A DNA stretch of 64,000 nucleotides, from assembly GCA_003856375.1 (NCBI GenBank), contig CP034120.1:2170001-2234000 (forward strand), written 5' to 3'. Made by a program: the position numbers and the translations under genes. Under the pieces are notes generated by a model. It saw only the letters and a list, made by a program, of their open reading frames with translations, was not told the origin of the DNA and made no database searches. Shown here one piece after another: positions 7,415 through 17,200 of the stretch. Position 1 is the stretch's first letter. The number at the start of each line of letters is the position of its first letter. The DNA is from Glaciecola amylolytica (lineage in GTDB: Bacteria; Bacteroidota; Bacteroidia; Flavobacteriales_D; Crocinitomicaceae).

Positions 7415-9487
7415 TTACTGAATAACTACGCGATAAACTTTTTCTGCATTCTCATTTGACAATTTAAAGAAGTAAGTTCCTTTTTGAACTTTACTCAAAT
7501 TCACTGTATTTGTTCCTGCAGCAATGGAATTATTTCCTGTTTCAACGATTCTTCCGTTCACATCCGATACTTCCAGATTGAAAGTACCTGTTGAGAAATT
7601 AGATTCGATAAATACCACTCCTGTTGAAGGGTTCGGGTATAAATTCACTTCTTCCAATGCCATTTCGTCAACCGACAACCAGTCACAAGTTCCTACAGTA
7701 ACAAGAACTCCTGATGTATCATCCGGACAAACATTGTTTCCTGTGATATACTTATAATTGTATTGACCAGGGAAATTAGGTGACATGATCTGAGAAGTAG
7801 TCAACAATTGGTTTTGAGAATTGTACCAGTCTCCGCCTAAATCTACTGTTCCTGTCAATCCTTCCAACAAATTCATTGGTTCATTTTTACAAACCGTAAC
7901 ATTTCCGTCAATACCTGCATTTGAAGATCCGGAAATTGTAATTATTGCAGTTGCAGTATCTTCCAAACATCCAGTTGTTACATAAGACAATTCAAATGTT
8001 CCTGCAGGAATAGATTCCGGATTTAACAAGGTATCGTTCTCAATTGCATTCGGATTTGCATCAAACTGCCAGGTTCCGTAAGCATCATCTGAATTAACCA
8101 TTGTATTCAAATCAACCAAGCCATTTGACTGACAAACATCAACAGAAGCATTTGTACCAGCTGTCGTTCCTCTTTCCAATACACTGAAATCATCGAAAGC
8201 AAGGAAATAAGGCCAGCTTGTTGCGCTAACATGTACACCAAAACTATAAGTACCTGATTGAGTTGGAGTGAAACAGTATACTACTTTCTGATATTCTTCA
8301 GTTGTAACGTCCGTAGAAGTCAAAAATGGAACTCCCATAACTGTTGCGCCTGCAGAAATTTGAGATGAATTCACAACTGCTTCTCCACTCCATTCGTCAT
8401 TACCGTCTCCCATATACATGAATGAGAACTCGTACTTTCTTCCCGCTGTCAATTCAAAACTTGGAGTCCAAAGATAATCGTTCGTGCTCCATTGAATTCC
8501 TGCAAAGTTAGATCCAGAGTAAGCAGGGAAATCAGACCAACCAGAATCATCTGTCATCCATTCACCTTGCTCACTTCTCCAGCAATCCGGGAACAAATCG
8601 TAATCAAACGTAGTCATGGTATCAAAATTCTCATACCAAGGCAAAGGCAAGATAGAACAAAGTGTTCTTCCTTTAATTGATTTCCATGGAGAAAGTTCTC
8701 CACCACCACAGTCTGTTTGAAAGTAAATTTCGTAGTCCGTTGCAGCAGTTAATCCCGGAATTGAATAAGAAGGTGTTGTAACAATATCTGAACCGATTTC
8801 ATCTCCTGTTCCCGGGATAAATCCTGGTACTCCCCATTCGATAGTCCATGAAGCTGCCGAAGCATTCGGAGCCCATGATATATCAAAAGAGTCGAATGTT
8901 TCATTGAAAACATCCAGGTTTGCAGCTGCAGCACATGAATAGTTTTTAACGATTACATTATCCACAATCCACCAAAAGGAATATTCTCCTACCCATCTGA
9001 ATCGTACCTGTGCATCAGTAACACCAGTAACGTGAGGTGTTAAATCCAATTCAACATGCTCCGAATTTGGCGTTTGATCAACTCCTTCCAAAATACTTAC
9101 CCATGTAGTACCGTTGTACACTTCAACATAGTATTCACCTCCTGCACCATCATTGAAAAAATGATCAAAAGACAGAAAAATACTTCCTGTAAAAGCAGTC
9201 GCATCAAAGATTGGTGATTCCAAAGCTGTTTCTTCTCCGAAAGTTGCCAAATAATCGCTGTCAAAAATAGCAAACGGCGCATCTAATGGTAAATTTCCGG
9301 TTCTTCCTCCCGAATTATCGAAGTCCCACTCGCCTCCTCCAGCTAAAATTTCATTGTTTGTCCATCCGGTCGGTGGTGTTGTTCCAGTTGCAGTACTAAA
9401 GTCCTCACTGAAAATCACTTGAGCTGAGGCATTGTTTGAAACTTGAAACAAGCACAAACACCCCAGCAAGGTGTAAATTTTTCTCAT
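7415..9487 (-). CDS. T9SS type A sorting-domain protein with choice-of-anchor J and FN3 domains
   Basis: The 690-residue protein has a signal peptide (cleavage near ASA-Q). Two choice-of-anchor-J/MAM-like beta-sandwich regions lie at about 24-180 and 280-440, separated by a fibronectin type III domain at about 183-275. A repetitive cysteine-containing region follows. The last 75 residues form a type A sorting domain: VNLYPNPSTG, then DVNGRIVETG and a final GTYFFKLSN block. The protein is therefore exported by Sec and then by the T9SS, and held at or released from the cell surface. Adhesion or binding is likely; no catalytic motif is visible. Confidence 0.88.
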   Translation of the reverse strand: MRKIYTLLGCLCLFQVSNNASAQVIFSEDFSTATGTTPPTGWTNNEILAGGGEWDFDNSGGRTGNLPLDAPFAIFDSDYLATFGEETALESPIFDATAFTGSIFLSFDHFFNDGAGGEYYVEVYNGTTWVSILEGVDQTPNSEHVELDLTPHVTGVTDAQVRFRWVGEYSFWWIVDNVIVKNYSCAAAANLDVFNETFDSFDISWAPNASAASWTIEWGVPGFIPGTGDEIGSDIVTTPSYSIPGLTAATDYEIYFQTDCGGGELSPWKSIKGRTLCSILPLPWYENFDTMTTFDYDLFPDCWRSEQGEWMTDDSGWSDFPAYSGSNFAGIQWSTNDYLWTPSFELTAGRKYEFSFMYMGDGNDEWSGEAVVNSSQISAGATVMGVPFLTSTDVTTEEYQKVVYCFTPTQSGTYSFGVHVSATSWPYFLAFDDFSVLERGTTAGTNASVDVCQSNGLVDLNTMVNSDDAYGTWQFDANPNAIENDTLLNPESIPAGTFELSYVTTGCLEDTATAIITISGSSNAGIDGNVTVCKNEPMNLLEGLTGTVDLGGDWYNSQNQLLTTSQIMSPNFPGQYNYKYITGNNVCPDDTSGVLVTVGTCDWLSVDEMALEEVNLYPNPSTGVVFIESNFSTGTFNLEVSDVNGRIVETGNNSIAAGTNTVNLSKVQKGTYFFKLSNENAEKVYRVVIQ

Positions 9488-9666
9488 AATATTTAGTTGT
9501 TGTATTTAGATTACAAGTGTAATATTACTGAATATTTTTGCTTTTTTAAACAAGAAGTAAACAGATTTAATTGCTTTCTTTTAAAGCCAAAAGCCTTGTC
9601 AATAGTTGTAAAACAGTGGTAAACGCATCAATAATTGATTACTCAATCTTTAAGCAATCTACTGAT

Positions 9667-10305
9667 TTACTTACTCCAATCAGTATGCTGCCATTGAATC
9701 CAAAATTCCTCTAATCCTTCCTTTGTTTTATACAACCTGCTGATCCACAGCCTTTGATTTTTAACAATTTTGTTCGGACTGAAAATTAAATCCCGTTTTC
9801 TTTTTGCCAATTCAGGTTTGTGTCCCCAGCCACCGCAATGATCAAAAGCCGTCATTGCCTGATTTTTAGGAACCCGTTTAAACGGAATATAAATTTTGTA
9901 TTCAACGTAGTCCTCACCGCTGTTCATACCTTTGGTTGATAAACGAATCTTTGTCAGATCAACCTTACTGTATAAACTATCCCGATAAAGCTGCTTGAGT
10001 TTTTTCCCTACATACTCACACATTTTATTGGAATATTGGTGTGCAACGTCCGTTCCGTTCAACTTCAAGCGGTCGATGTATTGTTCGGAAACAAATTCCA
10101 CTCCGCGATACATTCCATAACAAGCCGAGTCTGTACAAACCGGAGTATCTATCACACAAATAAACGGAAGATTCGAAGATGAATCCGGAACCGGGTTTTC
10201 GCTGCTTTCAGTTGTAAAAATTTTATTGTTTCGATTCTTTTCACCACACGAAGCCATGAAAACAATTGCCGGAATACACACACAGAAAATCAAACTGAAC
10301 TTCAT
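9667..10305 (-). CDS. Lipoprotein of unknown function
   Basis: The ATG at 10305 gives 212 residues beginning MKFSLIFCVCIP, with a lipobox ending in MASC; the upstream in-frame Met would bury the signal. The mature part has a Ser/Pro-rich spacer, then a compact domain with four cysteines and many Lys/Arg/Trp residues (CGGWGHKPEL, WIQWQHTDW). I do not recognise the family. The gene lies 35 bases after the VIT transporter gene on the same strand and may be read with it. Confidence 0.65.
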   Translation of the reverse strand: MKFSLIFCVCIPAIVFMASCGEKNRNNKIFTTESSENPVPDSSSNLPFICVIDTPVCTDSACYGMYRGVEFVSEQYIDRLKLNGTDVAHQYSNKMCEYVGKKLKQLYRDSLYSKVDLTKIRLSTKGMNSGEDYVEYKIYIPFKRVPKNQAMTAFDHCGGWGHKPELAKRKRDLIFSPNKIVKNQRLWISRLYKTKEGLEEFWIQWQHTDWSK

Positions 10306-10339
10306 CTTATAAACAGCTTTACCTCCCGAAAGATAGTTA

Positions 10340-11029
10340 TTAACCAACATTCACTCCAAACAGATAGCCGATTCCTGCAGTTACGCACATGGCTGCCGTT
10401 CCCCAGATACAAAGCCGGACAACCGGTTTCCATGGTCTCACTCCTCCGGATCTTGCTGAAACAGCTCCCAAAATGGCTAAAAAGATAATCGCAAAGCCAT
10501 ATTGATAATAAATCATTTCTTTGACAGGAGCCCAAAATGCGACACATAAAGGCAAAATTCCTCCGGCAACAAAAGAAAATCCGGATGAAACTGCTGCCAG
10601 AAAAGGTTTGGGCTGCGTCATTTCATTGATTCCCAATTCATCTCTTGCATGTGCGTCCAAAGCATCGTTTTGAGTTAGTTCATGAGCTACTTTCAAAGCC
10701 AGTTCTTTACTCAAACCTCTCTTTTCATAAATCGCCGTTAATTCCATCAACTCTTCTTCAGGAGTTTCCATCAAAGCTTTTCGTTCCCGGCGCAAATCCG
10801 CCCGTTCGATGTCTGATTGAGAACTAACTGAAACGTACTCTCCGGCCGCCATTGAAAGTGCCCCTGCAACCAGGCCGGCTAAAGCTGAAAGAATAATCGG
10901 ATCTCTGCTTTCGCTGGCTGCTGCAACGCCAATAACCAAACTCGTTGTGGAAAGAATTCCGTCATTGGCGCCCAAAACGGCAGCCCGCAGCCAGCCAATG
11001 CGATTGATGTAGTGATTTTCTGCATGCAT
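10340..11029 (-). CDS. VIT1/CCC1-family Fe/Mn transporter
   Basis: The 229-residue protein starts with the family hallmark LRAAVLGANDGILSTTSLVIGV and continues with GALSMAAGEYVSVSSQSD. A helical cytoplasmic segment (about 75-145) contains the Glu-rich metal-binding helices (ERKALMETPEEEL). Three more membrane helices follow. The family moves Fe(II) or Mn(II) out of the cytosol. It ends about 30 bases after the thioesterase gene start region on the same strand, which suggests a shared transcript from further upstream, possibly from the riboswitch promoter. Confidence 0.92.
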   Translation of the reverse strand: MHAENHYINRIGWLRAAVLGANDGILSTTSLVIGVAAASESRDPIILSALAGLVAGALSMAAGEYVSVSSQSDIERADLRRERKALMETPEEELMELTAIYEKRGLSKELALKVAHELTQNDALDAHARDELGINEMTQPKPFLAAVSSGFSFVAGGILPLCVAFWAPVKEMIYYQYGFAIIFLAILGAVSARSGGVRPWKPVVRLCIWGTAAMCVTAGIGYLFGVNVG

Positions 11030-11058
11030 GGAATGAAGATAATAAGAAAATGAATTTC

Positions 11059-11445
11059 TTATCTCAAAATCTTCACCGGCTGTTTGTTTTCGTCTATTGC
11101 CACGAAAGTGAATTCTCCCGTAACGGCTTTTTCTCTCTGATCGGAATACATTTGTTCTATGAAGATGTCAACACGGATTTTCAAACTTGTACTTCCCAGA
11201 TACGTTACTTTTCCTATCAATTCCACAATGGTTCCGGCTGGAATCGGTTTCTTGAAATCAATTTTATCGCTGCTCACCGTTACCATTCTTTGTCGACTGA
11301 AACGCGTTGCGGCAATGAAAGCCGCTTCATCCATCAATTGCATAGCTGTTCCTCCGAAAAGCGTATCGTAATGATTGGTTGTGTTTGGGAAAACGGCTTT
11401 AAAAATACGTGTTTCGGCTTGCTGGATGCGTTCTTCTACTGTCAT
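11059..11445 (-). CDS. Acyl-CoA thioesterase (hot-dog fold)
   Basis: The 128-residue protein is a single hot-dog domain of the YciA/BFIT-like acyl-CoA hydrolase family. NHYDTLFGGTAMQLMDEAAFIAA holds the conserved Asn, Gly pair and catalytic Asp. VELIGKVTYLGSTSLKI and GEFTFVAID are the expected strands. It hydrolyses acyl-CoA to free acid and CoA; chain-length preference cannot be read. It lies between the VIT transporter and the CWC gene on the same strand. Confidence 0.9.
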   Translation of the reverse strand: MTVEERIQQAETRIFKAVFPNTTNHYDTLFGGTAMQLMDEAAFIAATRFSRQRMVTVSSDKIDFKKPIPAGTIVELIGKVTYLGSTSLKIRVDIFIEQMYSDQREKAVTGEFTFVAIDENKQPVKILR

Positions 11446-11494
11446 AATTCTTGTTTAATGTGAAAATTGCGAATTATCAAAATTTTCAATTGAT

Positions 11495-11740
11495 TTAATT
11501 GTTCTTCTTAAAAAGTGTTGAAATACTTGAAAATCGTTGTTCAAGCAGTTTGGTGTTGTATTCCTTTTTCATTTCGAGCATGCAGGGAGCACACAAGCAT
11601 TCGCTGTAATGATCGCTGATATAATGGCTTTCATTCACCGTTAACGCCACTGTTGTACATTGACAAAGGGAAATCGAACCTGATTTACACGCAAAAAACG
11701 CATGACATCTGGGGCAGGATACTTGTTCGTGATCACTCAT
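11495..11740 (-). CDS. Cysteine-rich CWC family protein
   Basis: The 81-residue protein has eight cysteines. CPRCHAFFACKSG at residues 9-21 and CQC (27-29), then ECLCAPC (47-53), fit the Cys-rich CWC family and suggest zinc or another metal bound as two knuckles. The C-terminal half is basic and helical. Its function is unknown. It is the first clear gene downstream of a cobalamin riboswitch on the same strand, about 190 bases away, which hints at a role tied to B12 or cobalt status. Confidence 0.75.
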   Translation of the reverse strand: MSDHEQVSCPRCHAFFACKSGSISLCQCTTVALTVNESHYISDHYSECLCAPCMLEMKKEYNTKLLEQRFSSISTLFKKNN

Positions 11741-11926
11741 ACTGCTTCTTTAAGTTATATGCTCTTAAAGGCTTTCGAAAAAAATATGCACGGATGGACT
11801 TTTCCTCTTGAAAAAAGAGAACTATAAGACATCTCGACATAAGCTTCAAACCGCGAAAGCCTGGTCAATTCTGCTTGTTTTATTCGGAGTAAACTCAGTC
11901 GAATAGTGACAAACAGATCGGAAAAT

Positions 11927-12090
11927 GGCAGGTATCCTGACTTGTAACGGTTTTTATCTCCTTCCCGTCTCCATTAATTCGAGACAGTGGATCATTGATA
12001 AAACCTTTGAAATGTTACTTACAGTTGCGCGACAGTTCGTGATTTTCACACGATTCCCTTTTCATCCCACCTAAGTGGGAACCTTTTCCG
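11927..12090 (-). ncRNA. Cobalamin (B12) riboswitch
   Basis: Read on the minus strand, the segment contains the B12 box elements in order: GATGAAAAGGGAATCG, a GTGTGAAAATCAC hairpin, CTGTCGCGCAACTGTAAG, CCACTG, GGGAAGG and AGTCAGGATACCTGCC. The same elements occur in the metE riboswitch of this window. The orientation places its output toward lower coordinates, so the CWC gene at 11495-11740 is the first candidate target. Between riboswitch and CWC start lie about 190 bases with no convincing gene. Confidence 0.88.
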
Positions 12091-12164
12091 GAAATTGATT
12101 TTAAAGAACGTTTGGTAAATGTAATGATAATTGTGAATTGCGGAATATGAATTTAAAGGTGGAT

Positions 12165-12206
12165 AAAACCCGTATGGGCGAAAAATTTTTCGCCCATACG
12201 GGTTTT
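12165..12206 (-). terminator. Perfect 42-base palindrome, bidirectional terminator
   Basis: Twenty-one bases (AAAACCCGTATGGGCGAAAAA) are followed directly by their exact complement with no spacer. As RNA it forms a long GC-containing stem with flanking A and U runs. It sits between the gene ending at 12284 and the B12 riboswitch that begins near 12090, and would insulate the riboswitch from read-through. Confidence 0.8.
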
Positions 12207-12234
12207 TATTTCATTGTATTTTCACTCTGTGTTT

Positions 12235-12290
12235 GTTTTGAAACGCGCGTTAGCGCGTTTCCTATCGAATGCAGTGCTTTCTCCTATTTC
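12235..12290. repeat. Single copy related to the 3.6-3.9 kb tandem repeat
   Basis: GCGCGTTAGCGCG is followed by ATCGAATGCAGTGCTTTCTC and then the stop codon of the minus-strand gene at 12284. The same order (CGC-TAA-CGC, ATCGAAAGCAGTGCTTTCTC, stop codon) is seen at 3846-3883. Confidence 0.6.
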
Positions 12291-13546
12291 ATAGTGTTTG
12301 CACAGTTCATTTCGTCCTGAAGTCCCCAATAATTGAAGAATTCACCGCCATACTGTCCGCCGCCTTCGTAATCTTTTCTGATTTGTCCGTACGCCAACCA
12401 GCATTTTCCATCAACTGTCACAGCGATATCTACCGGTAAGTATTTGTACAATGGAAATCCGTATTCGTTCTTCTTAATTAACCAGATATCTGAAGTAACG
12501 ACTGCACGCGTTCCTTTTCCTTTCTCAACTCCTGCCAAAGCCATTCCTTCGTATTTCGCGTTGGTCATTTTCTTTGGAGCCAAACGAACCGCATCAATGA
12601 TTTCCTGACGGTATTTTGCCACATGAGCATCGAATTTTCCACTGCTAACGTATTCGTCCAACACTGCTTTTTCCTTCTTGATCTTAGCCTCAACCGCATC
12701 AATTCCGGTTTTATCTTCCAACAAATATTTCTTGTTGTAAGCAATCTGTGCCAAAGGCTCTTCGAATTCTTTCGCGTAGCTTTTTGCATTCAACAGGTAA
12801 GATTGTTCTCCTCTTGAATTGATTTCGTGAATTTTCTTGATAATCGCATCTGCCTGAGCATCCAATTGAGGAACGACTTTGTATACTTCCACTTTGAAGA
12901 AATTATCTACATCCGCAAAACGCTTTTGCACATAACCATCCTTTACATAATCAGGTCTTTTTGTTTCGAAATCCTTTTTGAAATTGTAATAGCTCGTATA
13001 TGAACCTTCCAGGCTTTTGTCGCTGATATCCCAGCCACTTGTTGCAAAGCGGTGAAACTGATCCAGTTTTTCGCTGTATTCTTTGTTTAAAGTATATACT
13101 TCGAATTGACTCTTGCGTTGAGCTTCCACTTCATCCCAGCTTGCAGCCAGATTCTTCACGTATGGCTTCTTGGATTCGATCGGGTCATTCTGCAATTTCG
13201 TCAGGTTCTCTTTTGCTTTAGCCAAATAACGGGTTGCATCATCGTTTCTTCCTTCCACATTTTTGTCCCAGTTCTCAGGCTTCAAAATGTTTTTGGTTGA
13301 ACTGATCTCGTCTCTCACGATACTGAATGAACGGTATGTGGGACTTTCCGGATCGTAAGCAGGTTCGCCGCCCAAACCTGGTGATGCTTTATCAGATTTT
13401 CCGGTGCTTGTTCCGGATGTAGCGGGAACCTGATCCACCTTTTCATTGGCTTTGTCTTTTACATTTTTCAAAGCTCCCTTCAGCTGACCGTAACTAACGG
13501 TTGTAGCAGCAAATACAATGACAATTGCTGTCAAAATTTTGTTCAT
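12284..13546 (-). CDS. Exported helical protein of unknown function
   Basis: The 420-residue protein has a signal peptide (cleavage near VSYG-Q), then a Ser/Thr/Gly-rich linker (about 45-65), and a long Lys/Glu-rich helical region to about residue 330 that could form coiled coils. The last 90 residues look globular (WLIKKNEYGFPLYKYLPVDIAV, GQYGGEFFNYWG) and contain two cysteines. I do not recognise the family. A TATATTTG -7 box lies 36 bases upstream of the ATG, and a long palindromic terminator follows, so it is probably monocistronic. Confidence 0.8.
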   Translation of the reverse strand: MNKILTAIVIVFAATTVSYGQLKGALKNVKDKANEKVDQVPATSGTSTGKSDKASPGLGGEPAYDPESPTYRSFSIVRDEISSTKNILKPENWDKNVEGRNDDATRYLAKAKENLTKLQNDPIESKKPYVKNLAASWDEVEAQRKSQFEVYTLNKEYSEKLDQFHRFATSGWDISDKSLEGSYTSYYNFKKDFETKRPDYVKDGYVQKRFADVDNFFKVEVYKVVPQLDAQADAIIKKIHEINSRGEQSYLLNAKSYAKEFEEPLAQIAYNKKYLLEDKTGIDAVEAKIKKEKAVLDEYVSSGKFDAHVAKYRQEIIDAVRLAPKKMTNAKYEGMALAGVEKGKGTRAVVTSDIWLIKKNEYGFPLYKYLPVDIAVTVDGKCWLAYGQIRKDYEGGGQYGGEFFNYWGLQDEMNCANTMK

Positions 13547-13581
13547 AGATGATAGTATTTATTGGTTTTAAAATAACGGCG

Positions 13582-13589
13582 CAAATATA
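13582..13589 (-). promoter_or_regulatory. Perfect -7 box upstream of the 12284-13546 gene
   Basis: TATATTTG on the minus strand matches TAnnTTTG exactly. A TTTG lies 25 bases further upstream, slightly beyond the usual spacing. Confidence 0.55.
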
Positions 13590-13643
13590 GCGTATTCTTG
13601 TTGCTGTTTTTTTGCAAAATGAGTAATTGACGATTCCTTTGTT

Positions 13644-13651
13644 TAACTTTG
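13644..13651 (+). promoter_or_regulatory. -7 box of the first efflux cassette
   Basis: TAACTTTG ends 4 bases before the GTG at 13656, so transcription would begin at or next to the start codon. A TTGAC at 13627-13631 is closer than the usual -33 spacing. Confidence 0.5.
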
Positions 13652-13655
13652 TGAT

Positions 13656-14036
13656 GTGAGAAAGGCGTTTATTTATATACTCTTACCCATTTTTATGTTT
13701 AACAGTTCGTTGGGAGAATTGTTTAAACTGCCTGAATTGATGATTCATTTCACAGAACATCGTGCACTCAATCAAAACATCGATATTTTTGATTTTATCT
13801 CAATGCACTATCTCGGAAACGATTTAAATGACAATGATCAGGATCGGGATATGCAGCTTCCGTTTAAGAAAATCAGCAATCACTTTTCTTTTCAAATTGC
13901 ATCTATTCCGAATCTTTCGTTTGTTCCCAAAGAAAAAATGGAAGTGTTCGATACCTATCTGCATATCATTTTCAAAACCAACCGACCTAAAGATCCCGCT
14001 TTAGCATCTTTGTTCAGACCTCCTTGTTTCGCATAG
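13656..14036 (+). CDS. Small exported companion of the CusA-TolC pump (Asp-rich)
   Basis: The 126-residue product uses a GTG start just downstream of a perfect -7 box; the only ATG nearby leads straight to a stop. A signal-like hydrophobic start (YILLPIFMF) is followed by NIDIFDFISMHYLGND and an Asp/Asn-rich run, and it ends in FRPPCFA. The second efflux cassette has a protein of matching size and position (33218-33610) with FLDFVGEHLSDG and a WQPPKLS end, so the two look like diverged paralogues. A periplasmic metal-handling role is inferred from position and charged runs; no known domain is visible. Confidence 0.65.
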   Translation: MRKAFIYILLPIFMFNSSLGELFKLPELMIHFTEHRALNQNIDIFDFISMHYLGNDLNDNDQDRDMQLPFKKISNHFSFQIASIPNLSFVPKEKMEVFDTYLHIIFKTNRPKDPALASLFRPPCFA

Positions 14037-14262
14037 TTTTAGTGTAACGTTTTGTACGACCATCCTGGTGATCCTGTTGCCGCAGATGTACGCAGAAAAT
14101 TTCTTTTGAATTAGTAATCAACTGATTGCTATTGGAATTTGTATCATTCGCAACATCCGACGGAAACAATTGGAAATCAGCGAAAACTCCGTACAAAACA
14201 ACCTGTAATTGATTTATGTGTCCGAATTCTCCGGACCAATTTTTCATTTCATCATTGAAATT

Positions 14263-17200
14263 ATGCTTCAAAAAATTATTGACTTTTCCGTGAGGAATAA
14301 GTTTGTGGTTGGCTTGTTTGTTATCGCTCTTCTATTCTGGGGATCATATCAGGTAACCAAACTACCCATTGATGCTTTACCTGACATCACAGACAATCAG
14401 GTTCAGGTTCTGACCGTTTCTCCATCCTTGGGAGCTACGGATATCGAACGCTTAATTACCTTTCCGATCGAACAATCCTGCAGTAATATTCCGGGATTGA
14501 AGCAAGTACGGAGTTTTTCCAGATTCGGATTATCATTGGTGACGCTTGTTTTCACGGATGAAACCGATATTCATCTGGCCAGACAGCAGATCAACGAACA
14601 ACTTCAAAAGGTCAAACAGGAACTTCCTTCCGGAATCGGTTCACCTGAACTGGCGCCGCTTTCTACCGGATTGGGAGAAATCTATCAATACGTCGTACGG
14701 CCAAAAGAAGGCTATGAAAGCCAATACGGACCAATGGAACTCCGGACTATTCAGGATTGGATTGTCAGAAGGCAATTACTCGGAACACCAGGAGTAGCGG
14801 AAGTTTCCAGTTTCGGAGGAAAACTAAAGCAGTACGAAATTGCGATCAAACAGGAACAGTTGAAAGCAAACAATCTCACCATTACGGATGTATTCGATGC
14901 TTTAGAGAAAAACAACGAAAACACAGGTGGAGCTTATATCGAGAAAGGACCCACGGTGCTTTACATCCGCAGTGAAGGTTTGACTTCAAGCATTCCGGAT
15001 ATTCAGCAAATTGTGCTCAAAAATCTGGAGAACGGAACTCCGCTGCTTCTGAAAGACGTAGCAAGCGTTCGCTTTGGTTCTGCCATCCGGTACGGAGCCA
15101 TGACATTCAACGCAAAAGGTGAAGTTGCCGGAGCTGTAGTCATGATGCTGAAAGGCGAAAATTCTTCCGAAGTGGTAAAACGCGTCAAAGAACGCATTGC
15201 CGAAATTCAGAAAATGCTTCCGGAAGGAGTCGTCGTGGAACCTTTTCTCGACCGGACCAAAATGGTAAACAATGCCATTGAAACGGTCGAAACCAACTTG
15301 CTGGAAGGAGCGTTGATCGTGATTTTCGTGTTGGTTTTCTTCCTTGGAAATATCCGTGCCGGATTGATCGTTTCATCCGTCATTCCGCTTTCGATGCTTT
15401 TTGCCATTATTCTGATGAATCTCTTCGGAGTTGGCGGAAACCTGATGTCTTTGGGTGCCATCGATTTCGGATTAATTGTAGACGGATCGGTGATTGTTGT
15501 TGAAGTGATTCTGCACCGCTTTTCACATTCCAGACAATTCAAACAGATCACCCGAATCGATCAGAAACAAATGGATGCGGAGGTTTCCAAATCTACCGGA
15601 TCGATGATTAAATCGGCGGTTTTCAGTCAGATCATTATTCTGATCGTCTATCTCCCGATTTTATCGCTTGAAGGAATCGAAGGGAAAATGTTTAAACCAA
15701 TGGCTTTGACGATTGCGTTTGCGATTCTGGGTGCGTTTATTCTTTCGATCACCTATGTTCCGATGATGTCTGCCCTTTGTTTGAAAAAGGAAATTTCACA
15801 CAAGAAAACCATTACGGACCGTTTGATGATCTGGCTGGAACGCAAATACCAACCGGGATTGAACCGCTTGTTGAATTTCCCGAAAATGATTTTGGGAACA
15901 ACACTCCTGATCTTTGGCTTGGCCATTTACCTGCTGATGCAAATGGGCGGTGAGTTCATTCCGCAATTGGAAGAAGGCGATTTTGCAGTGGAAACGCGTC
16001 TATTGACCGGAAGTAATCTCAATAACACCATTCAAGCGACACAACAGGCTTCCAAAATACTATTGGAACGCTTTCCGGAAGTGACCAAAATTGTGACCAA
16101 AATCGGTTCTGCGGAAGTTCCCACCGATCCGATGCCTTTCGAAGCGGGCGACATGATGGTTATTCTCAAAGACAAAAAGGAATGGACTTCTGCCAAATCG
16201 TTTACCGAACTGAGTGAGAAAATGACCAGGGAACTGGAAGAAGTTCCGGGAATTACCGTTGGATTTCAGTTCCCGGTTCAAATGCGCTTCAATGAGCTGA
16301 TGACCGGAGCAAGGCAAGACATTGTTTGTAAAATCTACGGCGAAAACCTCGACACATTGACTCATTACGCCGGAAAGTTGGCGCAGATAATCGGAAGTGT
16401 GAAAGGTGCAATCAATATTTATGAGGAAAAAATGACCGGAATGCCGCAGGTTGTGATCAATTACAAACGACAGGAAATGGCAAAATACGGATTGAATGTC
16501 GGAGATGTGAACCGGGTTGTAAATACTGCTTTTGCCGGACAAATTGCCGGACAGGTTTACGAGGGAGAAAAGCGCTTCGACATGGTAGTTCGTTTGGAAA
16601 ACGATCAGCGGAAAAACATCACCGATATCCGGAATCTGATGATTCAAACCGGGCAAAACACACAGATTCCCTTGAGTTACGTTGCATCCGTGGAAGAAAT
16701 GGAAGGTGTGAACCAGATTCAGCGTGAAAACACCAAGCGACGAATCATTGTCGGGTTCAACGTCAGCGGAAGAGATGTTCAGTCGATTGTGAAAGAATTG
16801 CAAAGCAAAGTGGAAAAACAGCTGAATCTCTCGCGGGAATACCGCATCGAATACGGAGGTTCTTTCGAAAACATGACCGCTGCCAAAGAACGGCTTTCCA
16901 TCGTTGTTCCGATTGCTTTGTTGTTAATCTTCCTGCTCTTGTTTTTCGCTTTTAATTCCGTGAAGCAGGGATTATTGATCTACACCGCTATTCCGCTTTC
17001 AGCCATCGGTGGAATCATTGCCTTGTGGCTCAGAGACCTGCCGTTCAGTATTTCTGCCGGAGTTGGCTTCATTGCTTTGTTCGGAATTGCGGTATTGAAC
17101 GGAATTTTGCTCGTAAGCGAATTCAACCGCTTGAAAAAAGAAGGTTGGAAAGATGTAAAACGCATTGTGATCCACGCTACCAAATCGAAATTACGTGCGG

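Noticed and set aside
14209-14262. Upstream start of the first CusA-TolC gene
   Set aside because: The added residues (MIYVSEFSGPIF) are absent from the paralogue and would precede the normal RND N-terminus.
16060-16803. 247-codon open frame on the minus strand inside the first pump gene
   Set aside because: It lies fully antisense to a well-supported CusA reading frame and its translation shows no domain. It is a by-product of codon usage.
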